Source of the DNA: Enoplosus armatus
Taxonomy: Eukaryota; Chordata; Actinopteri; Centrarchiformes; Enoplosidae
Reading direction: 5' to 3'
Length of the DNA: 64,000 nt
Assembly: GCF_043641665.1 (NCBI RefSeq)
Contig: NC_092182.1
Coordinates: 27,041,320-27,105,319, forward strand
In this document: positions 47,851 to 59,559 of the stretch, one piece after another
Layout: each line of letters starts with the position of its first letter
How positions within the stretch are numbered: the stretch's first letter is position 1
The notes under the pieces: generated by a model
What the model was told of the DNA's origin: nothing
The model's database searches: none
The model's input: only the letters and a program-made list of their open reading frames with translations
Made by a program: the position numbers and the translations under genes

Positions 47851-50800
47851 AAAAATGTCAGTATAACTAAATGGTCCATTGATACATTTTAATGGAAATG
47901 TCACTGAGCATTGAGCAGCTGTGCTGAAGGAGGTTAAAGTGATGAATGCACCGTGTTTGTCGGCCACCGTACAGACGGCTGTTCACAGACCCACCTCCAC
48001 CGCCAACGCCACCCGATACATCTCAATGCCAAGATGCTTTTTTGGAAGTCATCATGTATTGAAGAATGTGGTCCGTTTCCTGTAGTGTTCCTCCAACTTT
48101 ACCTTAATTTCCACGATGTCCTGTCATCCATGACCTGTGCCCCATGCTGAGACTTAAAGGAGACGCTCTCTGTCTTAAAACAATACTGACATGCCCACAT
48201 GGACATTAAAAGAATGTTCATATGAGACAAGAGATCCTTTTCTAATGGGATCTCAGTGTGAGAGATTGAGGACAACATCCAGTCAGTTTGACTCTTTTAG
48301 TGTGAAATTCCCTCATTTTGTTATGAATTCTCCACTGCAGGAAGTTACCGCCTTAATTTGTCTAACTCAGACTGCTGAAGCCTCCTCTTAGCTTCAGGTA
48401 AACTTTTAAAAATGCATTTTCGCACAGAAAATGGCTGTATTTTATCACCAATCACCTACATGTAATAACGTTAGGAAGGGATCTCTTAATGGCCAATATG
48501 AACAGGAGAAATGATCACAGCAACCAACAACGATGTACATGTGAGCATGTCAGTGTGTTAAGAAGAACTTGTGAAAATGTGAAGCTATCCTTTAAAGCCT
48601 GAGTTAATGTAAAAAAGCTCATGACATTCAGATCAACAGTCTCTCCTTTTCAACCTCCAGATGAGTCTTTTTGTTTCAATCTACAGTTAAAGAAGTCACC
48701 CATGTTCCAACCCAGAGTCTCACTCAAACAAATTGTGCAGTTATTCAAAAAGAAAAGAACTCCTTGCTTTTGTTCTCATTTGTGGGTTAGATTCAAGCTT
48801 TTTGCAGGACAACAGCACCCTGTGTCCTGGCCAGTAATCCACAAGGAGTTAAACCTTTATGGAAATGGCCCTGAATACTCCACACTGCACATAATTAGCT
48901 CCTACATAACAAATACTCCGACTCATGTTAAAGTACATTTTGTTAGTCTTTGACACGGGAAGCTACACCAATCCTTCTTCAGTTAGAAATAGTTAGGTAA
49001 AATATTTATTGAGGATTCTTTTAAAAGATCTGCTGTCTTTCATTTCTAAGAAGTGGTCATTGTTTTCCTGCTTTGATTACATCCCAGATGGTTTCTGTGG
49101 TGCTGCTGTACGTCTTGTGAACATTGTAACTCATGAAATACGCCGCAGCTCTCCTGCTGTCCACCTTCCACTCCCAAGCAGCGCTGGGATCACTTGCAGT
49201 ATAATCCAGTCAGGAGTTGGATTATAGGATTGTTGAGATTTAAAATAAAATAAGAAAATTGACCGGAGGGGTGAACTCAAAATGTTTGATCCTGCTCACT
49301 GACACCCATGTCACAAATTCAGCTGTGCAAGAACATTTATGGTTCCTGAACATGAAGGGAAACTGCTATATATTTTCTTCCACCACAGGTGAAACTGAAC
49401 TGGCCTCCAACACTTCTCCCACCCCCCCCCCCCCCCCCCTCCGGACTGTTGTGTCTTTCAGAAGGGATAGATATTTTATTGTTTGATGTAAGCGAACGGT
49501 GTGAACAGCAGCACGAAAACATGATAAAAGGTTTGTGATGCTTGGTGAGACTTGCTATGGGAAATGAAAACTTAAAATATGCTGTTGTTTCACATTGACC
49601 TTTTCATGTAAGGCCCAGGCATTTGTTACAACTGTACTATTCTACTTTTTCATTAAAATATGAAAAATGTCCATCTGGAGTCAACAACGGTATGATTTCC
49701 TATGTATGAATGTGTGTTCGCAGGTTTTAAAATGATTGGTAAATCAAATATTCTCCAAAAACTGATTCCAAATTGGTTTGAACTTTATCTGAAGGGAAAT
49801 TTAGTATGCAAACATTTTTTGTTCAAACATTTCAGTGTATTTTCTTTTAACACGGACCTTCATTCAACATTAAAGTAACAGCGTCAAAGATTCATACACC
49901 TGATGAATTAAATGAACAGAGTTTTACAAAAAATAAGGATGGAAAATACAAAATTTGTTTTAAGAGCAACATTTCCCAAAATAATTTATTATATTAATTT
50001 GATGGGCCACAAACGTCTACGATATCATTTTCCACAAAATTAACCTCCAAGTTGAAATATTTCCAGTAGTGGAAAGTAACATTTACTCAAGTACTATACT
50101 TAATACTTAAGTACAATTTTGAGGTAGTTGTATTTTAAGTGATTATTTCCATTTTATTCTACTACATTTCAGAGGGAAATATTGCACTTTTTACTTCACT
50201 ACATTTATCTGAAAATGTCCACTTGTATTTAAGTAAAGGATCTGAATATTTCTAACTCCACTGAATAATTCTGCCTTACAAGTGATAATGAAAGATCTGA
50301 GAATACAATACAAAACAGTATATATAAATTATTCCATAATAATTCAAGTTTGCTGTCATGATGGTTTTACTGGTATTACCACCTTCATGAACTGCCCTGT
50401 AAGGAATAGTCATTTTCCTCATCTTTTTCTGAAATGTTTTCTTTCCCTTCGCTATTTTTTTCCAGCTTCATTTTGTTTGTACAATTTCAAAACCATGAAG
50501 GAAAAACAAGAAGGAAAAAAGAAAAGAGTGTAAGAACATTTCAACAAAAAAAAGAGGAATTCAAGGCATCATCATAATCCTGAAAGTTTGAGAATTGTTT
50601 GTTCATGTAGTGCTTCTAATGTTTCATCTCACTTTGTTTGGATACCATTTTTCATGGATTTAAAACTTTGCATTTAAAATAAGTAGATTCAAAATAGAAA
50701 CTTCTGTGATGACTTTAAATAAAATATCTCTTTTCTGTAAATGAGTCTTCGTCTCACACAGAATTTAAAACACATGTTCCACATCAGCCCAAAAACCTTT

Positions 50801-50870
50801 AACATAAGTCGAGTAATACCAGATGTGTAATTGTTTCCTAAAGTTGATTGGTGTTCATAACAAAGCGTGA
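47850..50870. other. Intergenic stretch between manf and rbm15b
   Basis: No exon recognised. It contains a C-tract of about 18 bases near 49,421, one MITE fragment, and AT-rich sequence. Part may be extended manf 3' UTR. Confidence 0.55.
50066..50265 (+). repeat. hAT-like 'CAGTGGTGGAA' MITE, shortened
   Basis: Left end cagtagtggaaagtaacatttactcaagtac; internal ctactacatttcagagggaaatattg; right remnant gtaaaggatctgaatatttc. Much of the interior is deleted. Confidence 0.75.
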
Positions 50871-51168
50871 CACGTCATGACGGCGGCGAATTGCGTCACT
50901 GCGGTGTCCGCCCTCCAGAGGGAAAGCGCACATTCCTATTGTCCAAGATGGCGGCGTAGGTGCAGGTCCTCAGATGCTGACATGTTTTTAAACGAGTTTA
51001 TCCTTTTATTTAGATATTTATGCAAGTATTCAGCATCAGGAGTGGTAGCGTTTCTTTGCCGAAGCTGTCGTCTGCCTCGTTATTTTGGCTAACACCCCAG
51101 GAATTCGCTCCCCAGGCCGGATTCCCGTTGCAGGCACCGAAAAGTTTGAGCTCCATCATCCTTTGAAA
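50870..51168 (+). promoter_or_regulatory. rbm15b: rbm15b promoter and 5' UTR
   Basis: CpG density rises sharply here. caagatggcggc (YY1-type motif, core 50,945-50,955) is the form often found just downstream of vertebrate start sites, suggesting transcription begins close to 50,940. A CRE-like tgcgtcac lies just upstream at about 50,893. No TATA box is visible. Confidence 0.65.
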
Positions 51169-53697
51169 ATGAAGAGGCAGGCCGGGAGAGAGACTAGTCC
51201 GTCCAGAGCCATCGCTAAACGGATACGGGAAAGGGAACGAGAGAGTGCGCGGAGGGAGGAGCTGCCACCGCCGCCGCTGGCTCTGCTGCTGGCGGAGAGC
51301 CGGAGTTATCACCGACGGAGCCGAAGCAGGGAGCGAGAGAAACCGCGGCTCAGGGAGGGGCGGGCGGCCGCCTTGGAGCTCCACCACCGACATGAGCTCA
51401 GCCTCCTCGGTCGTCCGCCTCTACGGACCACGGCGGCGGAGCTCCCCGCCGCCAGGCCGGGCACCCTGGAGTACAAAACGCTACTCATCAGCAACCTGGG
51501 CTCGCAGGTCTCGGACGAGGACGTGGAGGACGCGCTGTTTCATGAGTTCAAAAAGTTCGGGGACGTCAGCGTGAAACTGTCGCACACGCCGGAGCTGGGC
51601 CGGATCGCCTATGTGAATTTTCGGCACCCGGAGGACGCCAAAGAGGCCAGGCACGCCAAATCCTCCAGGTTAGTTTTGGGCGATCGACAGCTCAAAATTG
51701 AACCCATGTACGTCAGGAGGCGGAGTGTCACGCCGCCAGACGCTGGTTATTTGCCTCTACACGCACCGTACCCCTACAGACAGCGCTCCCTCTCCCCGCC
51801 GGGGCCCGGTGTGAGTAACATCAGAGACATCAGAGCGAGACATTACGCCTTGGAGACACTGGGTCTCAGCAGAGAGAGGGAGAGGCTTTTGGATTATTAT
51901 GGTATGCTGGATGAGAGGGGCCGGCCCTATGGCTTCCCTCCAATGCCAGTAGTGGAGGATCTAAAACCTGAGGACGATCAGAGGGCGACCAGTAACCTTT
52001 TTATTGGAAATTTGGATGGTAATGTAACAGAAGCAGAACTAAGGAGGGGTTTTGACAAGTATGGCATCATTGAGGATGTTGTGATAAAGCGCCCAGCTCG
52101 TGGACAGGGGGGGGCATATGCTTTTGTGAAGTTTCAGAACCTAGACATGGCCCATCGGGCCAAAGTGGCCATGCAGGGACGGCTCATCGGCGGCAACCCA
52201 ATAAAGATTGGCTATGGCAAAGCTAACCCCACCACACGGCTCTGGGTGGGCGGCCTTGGGCCTGGAAACTCCCTCGCTGCCCTCGCTCGGGAGTTCGACC
52301 GCTTTGGAAGTATAAGGAACATCGACTATGTTAAGGGGGACAGTTTTGCTTACATTCAGTATGAAAGTTTAGACGCTGCCCAAGCTGCCTGCACCCAGAT
52401 GAGGGGTTTTCCTTTAGGAGGCCCAGAGCGGCGTCTGAGGGTGGACTTTGCTAAAGTTGAGGAGAGCCCCTCTCGGGCGTTTCCTCCTGGTTACCAGCCA
52501 CCTGTCGCACCCCCCTCCCACTATGACCTCCTCGGGGAGACCTACAGCCGCCACCGCAGCCTGGAGCGAGAGCTGAGGGGAGCCAGGGACCGCTCACCAC
52601 CGGCCTCCCACAGCCTTCTCTCCCAGAGGGAGAGAGAGAGGGCCCTGCTGGAGAGAGACTACCCCACCAGCCCCACCCGTAGCCTGGAGAGGAGAGCGGG
52701 AGGAGTGGAAGCTTTTGGCAGGAGTGTGAGAGGAGCAAGGAGCCGCAGCAGGAGCAGGGAGCGGTGGCTGAAGGAGAGGGAGGAGAGGAGGAACAGGAGG
52801 AGGAGCAGGAGTCCGTCCATCGACAGGCCAGCGGAGGAGAGGGAGAGAGAGAGGGAGAAGGAGAGGGGGAGGTCAAGGGTCCGAGGTCAGGGAGGGGCCG
52901 TCTCTCCTGATGCGAGCCCAGACAGAGCGCGGGTTCGAGCCCCCGACTCCACCACAGAGCCAAGAGACCACTCCCCTGACAGCGGCGCAGGGGGGCGACA
53001 TTCTGCCACCAACGAAGAAGATCCACCATCTGGTCGCCACCACAGCAAGAGGTCCACCAGCGAGCATCTCAACAATCACCACCATCGAAACAGCGAGGTC
53101 ATCGCCGCCAGCTCTCCTGCGATCCACACGGACACCCACACCTCCTCCCCTCCCAGCACGCTGTCAGAGTTCGCCCAGGCCTCGCTCTCCAAAATGTGGC
53201 ACGGCTTTTTTGCTCTGAAGAACAGCAGTTTTCCCACAGACCTGTACATGCTGGAGGGGGGGTCCTCTTTCTTCAACACGATGATGAAGGACAGCCTGAA
53301 GCTGCAGAGCCAGAACCAGCCCAGCCAGCTGAAGATCGTCCAGAGGCTCCGCATGGACCAGACCCGACTCGATGAGGTGTCGCGCCGCATTAAACTCGGG
53401 CGGCCCGACGGGTTTGCTATCCTGTTGGCTCTCCAGGGCCCCATCGACCGCCAGGCCCCCACCCCTGAGCCGGGACTGCAGGTGCGCTTGCTTCGCCACT
53501 TGGTGACCTACCTGCGGAACAAGGAGGCAGCTGGAGTCGTGAGCCTGCCTGCCGTAAAAGAGGGGGGGCCTGGAGCAATGCTGTATGCCTTCCCTCCTGG
53601 GGTGTTCTCACAACAGTACCTGCAGGCTGCCAAGAGGACTGTGGGTAATATGGACGAGGAGCACATGGTTATTGTGATCGTTAATGACACTAATTGA
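51169..53697 (+). CDS. rbm15b: RNA-binding motif protein 15B
   Basis: Nuclear SPEN-family protein; known to act with RBM15 as RNA-binding adaptor of the WTAP-METTL3 m6A methyltransferase complex and in mRNA export. Single exon of 842 residues, as in mammals. The start is the ATG opening MKRQ, matching the mammalian protein; the frame is open upstream but has no earlier ATG. Domains: basic low-complexity N-terminus; RRM1 at about 102-178 (YKTLLISNLG, GRIAYVNF); RRM2 at about 275-350 (NLFIGNLD, KYGIIEDVVIKRPARGQGG); RRM3 at about 356-433 (TRLWVGGLG, DSFAYIQYESL); an RS/RE-rich linker at about 455-660; and a C-terminal SPOC domain from about 670 (WHGFFALKNSSFPTDL to EEHMVIVIVNDT). The spacing PEDDQRAT before RRM2 and VIKRPARGQGG distinguish it from RBM15. 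The GC-rich codons contrast with the AT-rich surroundings. Several antisense frames over it are shadows. Confidence 0.96.
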   Translation: MKRQAGRETSPSRAIAKRIRERERESARREELPPPPLALLLAESRSYHRRSRSREREKPRLREGRAAALELHHRHELSLLGRPPLRTTAAELPAARPGTLEYKTLLISNLGSQVSDEDVEDALFHEFKKFGDVSVKLSHTPELGRIAYVNFRHPEDAKEARHAKSSRLVLGDRQLKIEPMYVRRRSVTPPDAGYLPLHAPYPYRQRSLSPPGPGVSNIRDIRARHYALETLGLSRERERLLDYYGMLDERGRPYGFPPMPVVEDLKPEDDQRATSNLFIGNLDGNVTEAELRRGFDKYGIIEDVVIKRPARGQGGAYAFVKFQNLDMAHRAKVAMQGRLIGGNPIKIGYGKANPTTRLWVGGLGPGNSLAALAREFDRFGSIRNIDYVKGDSFAYIQYESLDAAQAACTQMRGFPLGGPERRLRVDFAKVEESPSRAFPPGYQPPVAPPSHYDLLGETYSRHRSLERELRGARDRSPPASHSLLSQRERERALLERDYPTSPTRSLERRAGGVEAFGRSVRGARSRSRSRERWLKEREERRNRRRSRSPSIDRPAEEREREREKERGRSRVRGQGGAVSPDASPDRARVRAPDSTTEPRDHSPDSGAGGRHSATNEEDPPSGRHHSKRSTSEHLNNHHHRNSEVIAASSPAIHTDTHTSSPPSTLSEFAQASLSKMWHGFFALKNSSFPTDLYMLEGGSSFFNTMMKDSLKLQSQNQPSQLKIVQRLRMDQTRLDEVSRRIKLGRPDGFAILLALQGPIDRQAPTPEPGLQVRLLRHLVTYLRNKEAAGVVSLPAVKEGGPGAMLYAFPPGVFSQQYLQAAKRTVGNMDEEHMVIVIVNDTN

Positions 53698-54830
53698 TTA
53701 TTACACTGAAGTACAGACACTTACAGACATGCAGGCGAGCTGAGAGGAAACTCTTGACTACAAATACTTCCATGTTGTTTTTAGAAAGATGCATTTTATT
53801 GTTTTATTCCGTATCTTACAATTGAAACACAGCAAAGTACACTACGTCTCTCTTTACTCTCTATTCCTCAGTTATTACTTTATGTCTCCCTCTCTCTGAT
53901 GTTCAGTTGGTTGTTGCAGACGTGATTTTACATCATGGGTTTCTGGGGAATTATAATGTTGAAATGGTCTGTAATGAGAAACACTTAAAGGAGAGCGGTT
54001 GTAAACGTATAGGCCTGCTGCACAAACAGGCAGCACTGTTGCTTTTGTACTCTAAGCTGTAACATACAACACTAAATCTGAGGGGTTTGTTTTTTATGCT
54101 CATTTACTTTATTTGTCTTTTTGTTTTCCTTTTATGAGAATTTACCAAGTTGTTCTGTATATCCAATATACGTGGGACTGGGAGGTTTTATACAAAGTGA
54201 TTGTACTGTAGGCCGAATGGGAAAGTCATGCCAGCTGAGTCCGCCTCAGCCTTCTCCAGTGTGTCTCCTCTGCTGGACTCTACTGGCTTCTGCTCGCAGG
54301 TTGAGACTGTTGTGACGTGTTTTTTTTTTTGTTAAAAGCACCAGCCGCCACAGCCAGTAGAGACAGAAGTGAATTTCCTGACCCGTCCCCTGTGACTGTA
54401 TATTTTACATAGCTAGTGTTTTATGAATTGAACCATTCCAGTTTCCTCTTTCATTTTGAAAGGTGTGGGTGTGTTTGATCTGTTGTTGCATGCAGGAAAA
54501 GAAAAAAAATAGTTATTTTGTCAGTCTAAAAATGTATGCTTCCCTTTCAGTAACCTGTCGTCACTTGAGATACATGTTCAGCTGTCACACTGGTGCGAGG
54601 TCTGATCATATTACTGGTGATCCGGATTTTATATTGTATACTGACTTTTATTCAATTTTAATACATCAATCCATCCATCTCTTATCCCTCCATGCTCCTT
54701 GTTCTTTTAATCTGCCATCACTTTAGCTTCAATAATGTCTTCATCATCTCAGTCCTGCTTTGGTCTCTTGATGCGAACATCATTCACAGGCAGTTTTCGT
54801 TGAATAAAACCATGACCTTTGTGCTTTTGA
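53698..54830 (+). other. rbm15b: rbm15b 3' UTR
   Basis: Extends from the stop codon to a consensus AATAAA at 54,803-54,808 followed by a GT-rich ttgtgcttttgag stretch. No coding sequence. Confidence 0.65.
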
Positions 54831-55529
54831 GAAATCAGAAGAATTGATTCCAAGTAATTGCATCAACTTTGAGGATTCCCCTCTGAAGCTCTTTAATTAC
54901 CTCACTCAGATGATAATGAATGAAATATCAGAGAAGTAAAATACAAACTAATGCACACCTAAGATGGCAGCCATACTTTTTCTGTTGTCATGGAAACGTA
55001 GATGTTCAGCAGCTTTTCACCTGCAGCATTTTTATCCATGACATTGTTACATCGTTAGTGTCACTGTTTGCACCCACCAAATGAGAATGTATGTAGTTCA
55101 TATGGAGGACGTGTAGAACCTCCTGTAGTCTGGTGACAACTCCCATCGCACAGCTGCGTTTACGACACGCCAGCTATGTTTACTCCATTTATTGTTTCAC
55201 AAAAGCCACATAAATGTTGATTAGAGCTTGAAAATATGTCAAAATACACGAGGAAATTGCATCAGATAGGGTTCAGATTTCAGCAGCAGTAGCTTCTTTA
55301 AAATTGAGCAGTAAACACGTCTGTTCAGGGATGAGGACTAATTAGAGGACACGTCAGACCGAAGATAAACCTGCTATTAATTAATTCACACAAACTAAAT
55401 GTGTAAAAGTCTAGATGACTTTGATGACCGGCTGAAATACACAAAACACATCTAGATCTTAAAGTACATGTTTGGGTGAACATCTGCAAATAGAAAAGAC
55501 TAGGCCGCACCTGACTATTCCTTCCACCA

Positions 55530-55882
55530 CCAAGTTATCAGACGATTGTTTTTATTGATTAATCGATTAATCGCTTGTAGCTCTGAGTCCTCGACTACAC
55601 CAAGATCTCCGGCCTGGTTTGTGGTCTTCAACGTCAGTGACTGAAGCTGAGCACTGAGTTTTAATCTTTGGCTCCAAAAACAATTATTTCTGTTTTATCT
55701 TTGTTTAATTGATAAAACAACCAACACTTACAGATCTTCAGTTTATCATCACATAAGACAGAAAAGCAGTAAATTCTTATACGGGAGAAGCTACAACCAG
55801 AGGATGTTTGCCATTAATCGATTATCCAAATAGTTGGGAACGATGGTCTAATCAATTAATCGACTAATCATTTCAGCTGTAA
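55530..55882 (-). repeat. MITE-like 'gctgcaactaacgatta' element
   Basis: The left side reads attgattaatcgattaatcgcttgtagctc and the right side taatcaattaatcgactaatcatttcagctg. The internal region includes gataaaacaaccaacacttacag, similar to the copy beginning at 59,163. Confidence 0.65.
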
Positions 55883-56066
55883 AACATAAAAACTGAAGTA
55901 ATAATATCTACTTATAACACAATCACTGTTTCAGCTCTTGGGAGGCAGTGTCACTGTTTTAAAATCATCTTCATTTGGAACATCATCTCATTTTGTATTC
56001 TGTTATGTCACAGAGTCTGCTGTGGTATAGTTACACTGTCTGATTTGCAGCAGTAAAAATAACTAC

Positions 56067-57205
56067 CAGTGGTGGAAAGTATCTAAGTACGATTAAGTAC
56101 AGTTTTTGGGCATTTATTCTTTAAACCTGCAGTGCGTAACCTTTGCCCCCCCCCCCTTCTGGCAGTGAGAGTAATTACACAAACACTGGACCCTGTAAGT
56201 TCCAGGTGAGCTCGCCACAGGTACTCCCTGTTGCTGTAGCCCACTCCGTCGCCATGGTTACTCCGTCATTCAGCTCTGGTAAATCATCATTGCTGGTTGA
56301 TGTAAGATGCATCACTACTGGTGCACCAGATTTTATAACTATTCCGCGAAATACAGAGAGATTTACCTGCCGGTGATTCGGTTAATCAGCGTTGTGTGAA
56401 GTTGTTTGGCAACGGACGTTCATTTATATGTAAAAGTCCCACACTCCAGCTTTAATTGAGTATTTCCATGTTCTACTACTTTATACTTCTACTTTACTAC
56501 GCTTCAAAAGGGAAATATTGTACTTTTTACTCCACTTTGTACATCTGACAGCAATAGTTTCTGATTATTTTGCAGATTGTTTGTCATTCAAACGAATGAG
56601 TTTGTGAAACGATGCCTTTTTCAGTGAGAGAAGTCATGAGTCGTTAACCTTTTCCTGTCTTATAAAAAGTGAACTACATCTGTTAAGAGTAGTGGGAATA
56701 TTTCAATCTGTTTTCAATATAAATCAACTTTCAAGAATTTTGTAAAACACAACTTTTTCCAAACTCCTGCACAACAATCCGCCTCGTTTGAAGACACGGA
56801 CACTTTTTTCTAGAACATTTTTAAACAAGTTGATCGAAATTAAAAACAGGTTGAAAAATATTCTCACTGCTGTAAAATAAGGTTTAAGGACTCAGACAGA
56901 AGTGCCTTTATAAGATTGAGGTGTTTGCAGGTTAAACGGCCCAAAATAGTTGAAATCAGTTCCACCTGACAAACATCAGTGATACTAATCCTGTAATAAA
57001 CACTGTATGTATAACTCTATGAAAGGAGCCATTCTGCATAATGAGTACTTTTACTTTTGATACTTTAAATATAATTTGCTGTTATTTCTTTTATAATTTT
57101 AAGCAAGATTTGAGTGCAGGACATTTACTTGTAATGGAGTATTTTTAAATTATAGTATTACTACTTTCAGTCAGGTAAAGGACCTGAGTACTTCCTCCAC
57201 CACTG
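56067..57205 (+). mobile_element. hAT-like 'CAGTGGTGGAA' MITE carrying a nested insertion
   Basis: The left terminus is cagtggtggaaagtatctaag and the right terminus gacctgagtacttcctccaccactg, an inverted pair. A second element interrupts the left third (56,125-56,451); the host sequence resumes with ttgagtatttccatgttctac. No coding capacity. Confidence 0.8.
56125..56451 (+). mobile_element. piggyBac-like MITE with TTAA target sites
   Basis: TTAA flanks both sides (56,121-56,124 and 56,452-56,455). The termini are related: acctgcagtgcgtaacc on the left, and the complement of the right end reads agctggagtgtgggactttt. About 327 bases, with a C-tract at about 56,147. TTAA duplication is characteristic of piggyBac-type transposition. 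Confidence 0.7.
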
Positions 57206-57286
57206 GTAGCTACCATTTCACAGATTGCTTGTTGAGATGGTCTATTTCCTTTAATTTTCTTTCAACTTTTTGTTTTGCACATGCAG

Positions 57287-57405
57287 CATCTCCTGATCCT
57301 TTCTGCAGCCTAGCTGTTGGTCTGAAAGGCGCTCGGTCCGGCAGTTATGGATCTCTGTTGAGTTACGTACTTAAGAAAACCGACGTGGAGAGGGTGAAAC
57401 TGTGA
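57287..57405 (+). CDS. Possible terminal coding exon of an unidentified gene
   Basis: A good acceptor (pyrimidine-rich tract, then gcacatgcag) precedes a frame open from the exon edge for 38 codons to TGA, starting SPDPFC and ending VKKTDVERVKL-like (…YVLKKTDVERVKL). An AATAAA at 57,794-57,799, with a GT-rich region after it, would end a 3' UTR of about 390 bases. No partner exon was found upstream, and no rbm15b donor fits its phase. An open run of this length can arise by chance, so it may equally be a noncoding last exon or nothing. The protein is not recognised. Confidence 0.28.
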
Positions 57406-58417
57406 GGATGACCGGCCAGAAAAGCTCATCCTTGTCCTCCTGAAATGCAGAAAGAAAAAAATAAGACACACACAGACTGTTGAAACTGTTGCTGAATCTT
57501 CATCACGGCATCAATCATATAAGTAGACCAGTTTTGTACAACTTGGCATTAAAGAAAATAATAAAAAAAACACTACTTTTTATATCAACTTCCCCTGACG
57601 AACAACAAGTTGTGAAAACACTTCCCTCTTCCTGTCTCATGTAAACTCGTGGTGTGCTGTTATGACCGAGAACGTCACACAGACCAGGTGGAGTCCAAAT
57701 CCACGACGACAATCGGTTTTTGTACACGGACTCCCTCTTTGGTTTTGTTTTCGTGTCAACATAGAAACATGTATTCTGTATTGAAAACAATGTAATAAAC
57801 ATTTTATGCTCTTTCTAAGACTGGATGGTGTGCTGTCATTTGTCTGTCACACATTTTCTGTCCATTATAAGATATGTTATACATGCAGTACATGTTATAG
57901 CATATTTAAAATACACACCTGTACAGCTTACTGAAATTAGGAGTTTAACGCCGTACATCATGTCTATCATTTTTTATATTGGGGGGAAAATAGACCCTCC
58001 TCATGACTATTAAAGAGGCAACAAAATCTAATTAAATTCAAAACAGCTTTAAATCAGGAGTCGATATTGAAAAGAATTGTTCTCTTTTCCAAGGACCCTG
58101 TCAATGTATTAATTATAAATTCATCCATAGAATAAAAAAAGTACATATAAAATATATTATAACAGTGCAAAAGTACAATATTTCCCTCTGAGATGGAGTA
58201 GAAGTATGACGTTACATAAAATGGAGATATCTACTGAGCACTTGGTTACTTTCCATCACTGCTTTATTCTTTCAGATAAACACTGTGTTGCCTTTATATC
58301 CAGCTTTACTACTTCTTGACATCACAATGAGTAAAAGATTAAGTTTTCATCTATAATTGCTGCTAAAATCATCTTTTTCTATTAAAGAGGTGGTTTAATG
58401 TCTAATCGTGTGGTTGA
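57406..58417 (+). other. Possible 3' UTR followed by unassigned sequence
   Basis: If the 57,287 exon is real, its 3' UTR runs to about 57,820 (AATAAA at 57,794). After that the sequence is AT-rich, with a fragment of the hAT-like MITE at about 58,160-58,262 (acaatatttccctctgagatgg to ttactttccatcactg). Confidence 0.35.
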
Positions 58418-58950
58418 AGAAGTACTCAGATCCTTCTACTTAAGTAAAAGTAACAATACCGTAGTGTAAAAATGCACTGTTACAAGTAAAGGTACTGCAT
58501 TTAAAATTCTACTCGAGTAAAAGTACAAAAGTATTACCAGCATGTACTTAAAGTATCAAAAGTAAAAGTGCTTATCATTACAGAGAATTACATTATGGAG
58601 CCTTCAAGGTCCCGAAAGATGATTGTTGTCAATTTACAACTTCATAACTCTTATAAGTACACGATGACCTCACATAAATCCCAGCAGACATCAGCGAAAG
58701 CACCTGTGAGGGTCTGTGGGGCCTTTAATCTATAACATCATATTAATAAGCTGATCATATGTTTGCTATGTAAAATCAAAGTAACTCGTAACTACAATAC
58801 AGTATTGTACAGTACAATATTTTCCTCTAAAATGTAGTGGAGTAGAATTATAAAGCTAAATAATAAATTAGATACACTTATGCTTATGTGATGTACAAGT
58901 ACCTCAAAAGTGTATCTAAGTACAGTACTTGAGTTAATGTTACTTTGCAG
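58418..58950 (-). repeat. Full-length inverted hAT-like 'CAGTGGTGGAA' MITE
   Basis: The left side reads gaagaagtactcagatccttctacttaag and the right side aagtacctcaaaagtgtatc, then agtacttgagttaatgttacttt. It is the reverse complement of the family consensus, with all internal landmarks present. Confidence 0.8.
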
Positions 58951-59162
58951 TTTTCTCTTTCATATAACAGAATAAAACAACGAGAAAAGATTTTCCAAAT
59001 TAAGATGCCATTTAAAACAGCGGCTCTGCCTCCTGAAAGCTGACAGCATAAAGACACACAGGTAGATATTATTACTCCAGTTTTTACTTTGTTTCTGTAT
59101 ATTAGGTATCCATAACATTTTAGGCCTCTGCAGAAACAGGTAAAAAACAGTCTTTTCTAGAG

Positions 59163-59400
59163 CTGACATGATACTCGATAGTCAGCAACTATTTGGATAA
59201 TCGATTAATTGTTTAAATTCTTTAAACACGTTGTAGTTGCAGCTTCTCCAGTTTACTGCTTCTGTCTGTCTTACAGTAAACTGATTATCTTTAAGTGTCG
59301 GTTGGTTCAGTTTTATTAATTAAACAGAGATCAAATGATGAATGCTAATTGTTTTTTGACTGGGTTGCTATGGTTACAGACCACAGACCCGTCAGTTAGA
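59163..59400 (+). repeat. Partial 'gctgcaactaacgatta' MITE
   Basis: Reads gctgacatgatactcgatag, ggataatcgattaattgttt and gtaaactgattatctttaagtgtcgg, the inverted equivalent of 55,680-55,850. Confidence 0.6.
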
Positions 59401-59559
59401 GCCAGGCGAAGTCCACATCCTGTGATTCTAAAATAATTGAGTATCAATCAGTCATTAGCGGTCCGTCCTGTCAAGTCGCTGGAGAAAGAAACCGTGAAAC
59501 CAGCCCGTCTCACTTCGGCCTCACAGCAAACAACAGAAACGTAAAAACACAACATTTCA

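Larger units (their letters stand above)
54830..57286. other. Interval after rbm15b, mostly transposon sequence
   Basis: Contains a MITE at 55,530-55,882 and a nested pair of elements at 56,067-57,205. The remainder is AT-rich and unassigned. Confidence 0.6.

Noticed and set aside
52920..52945. gggttcgagccc resembling a tRNA B box
   Set aside because: It lies within the rbm15b coding frame, with no A box or cloverleaf around it.
51010..53720. Several antisense open frames of 60-190 residues
   Set aside because: Opposite the GC-rich rbm15b coding exon; such shadows are expected and show no similarity.
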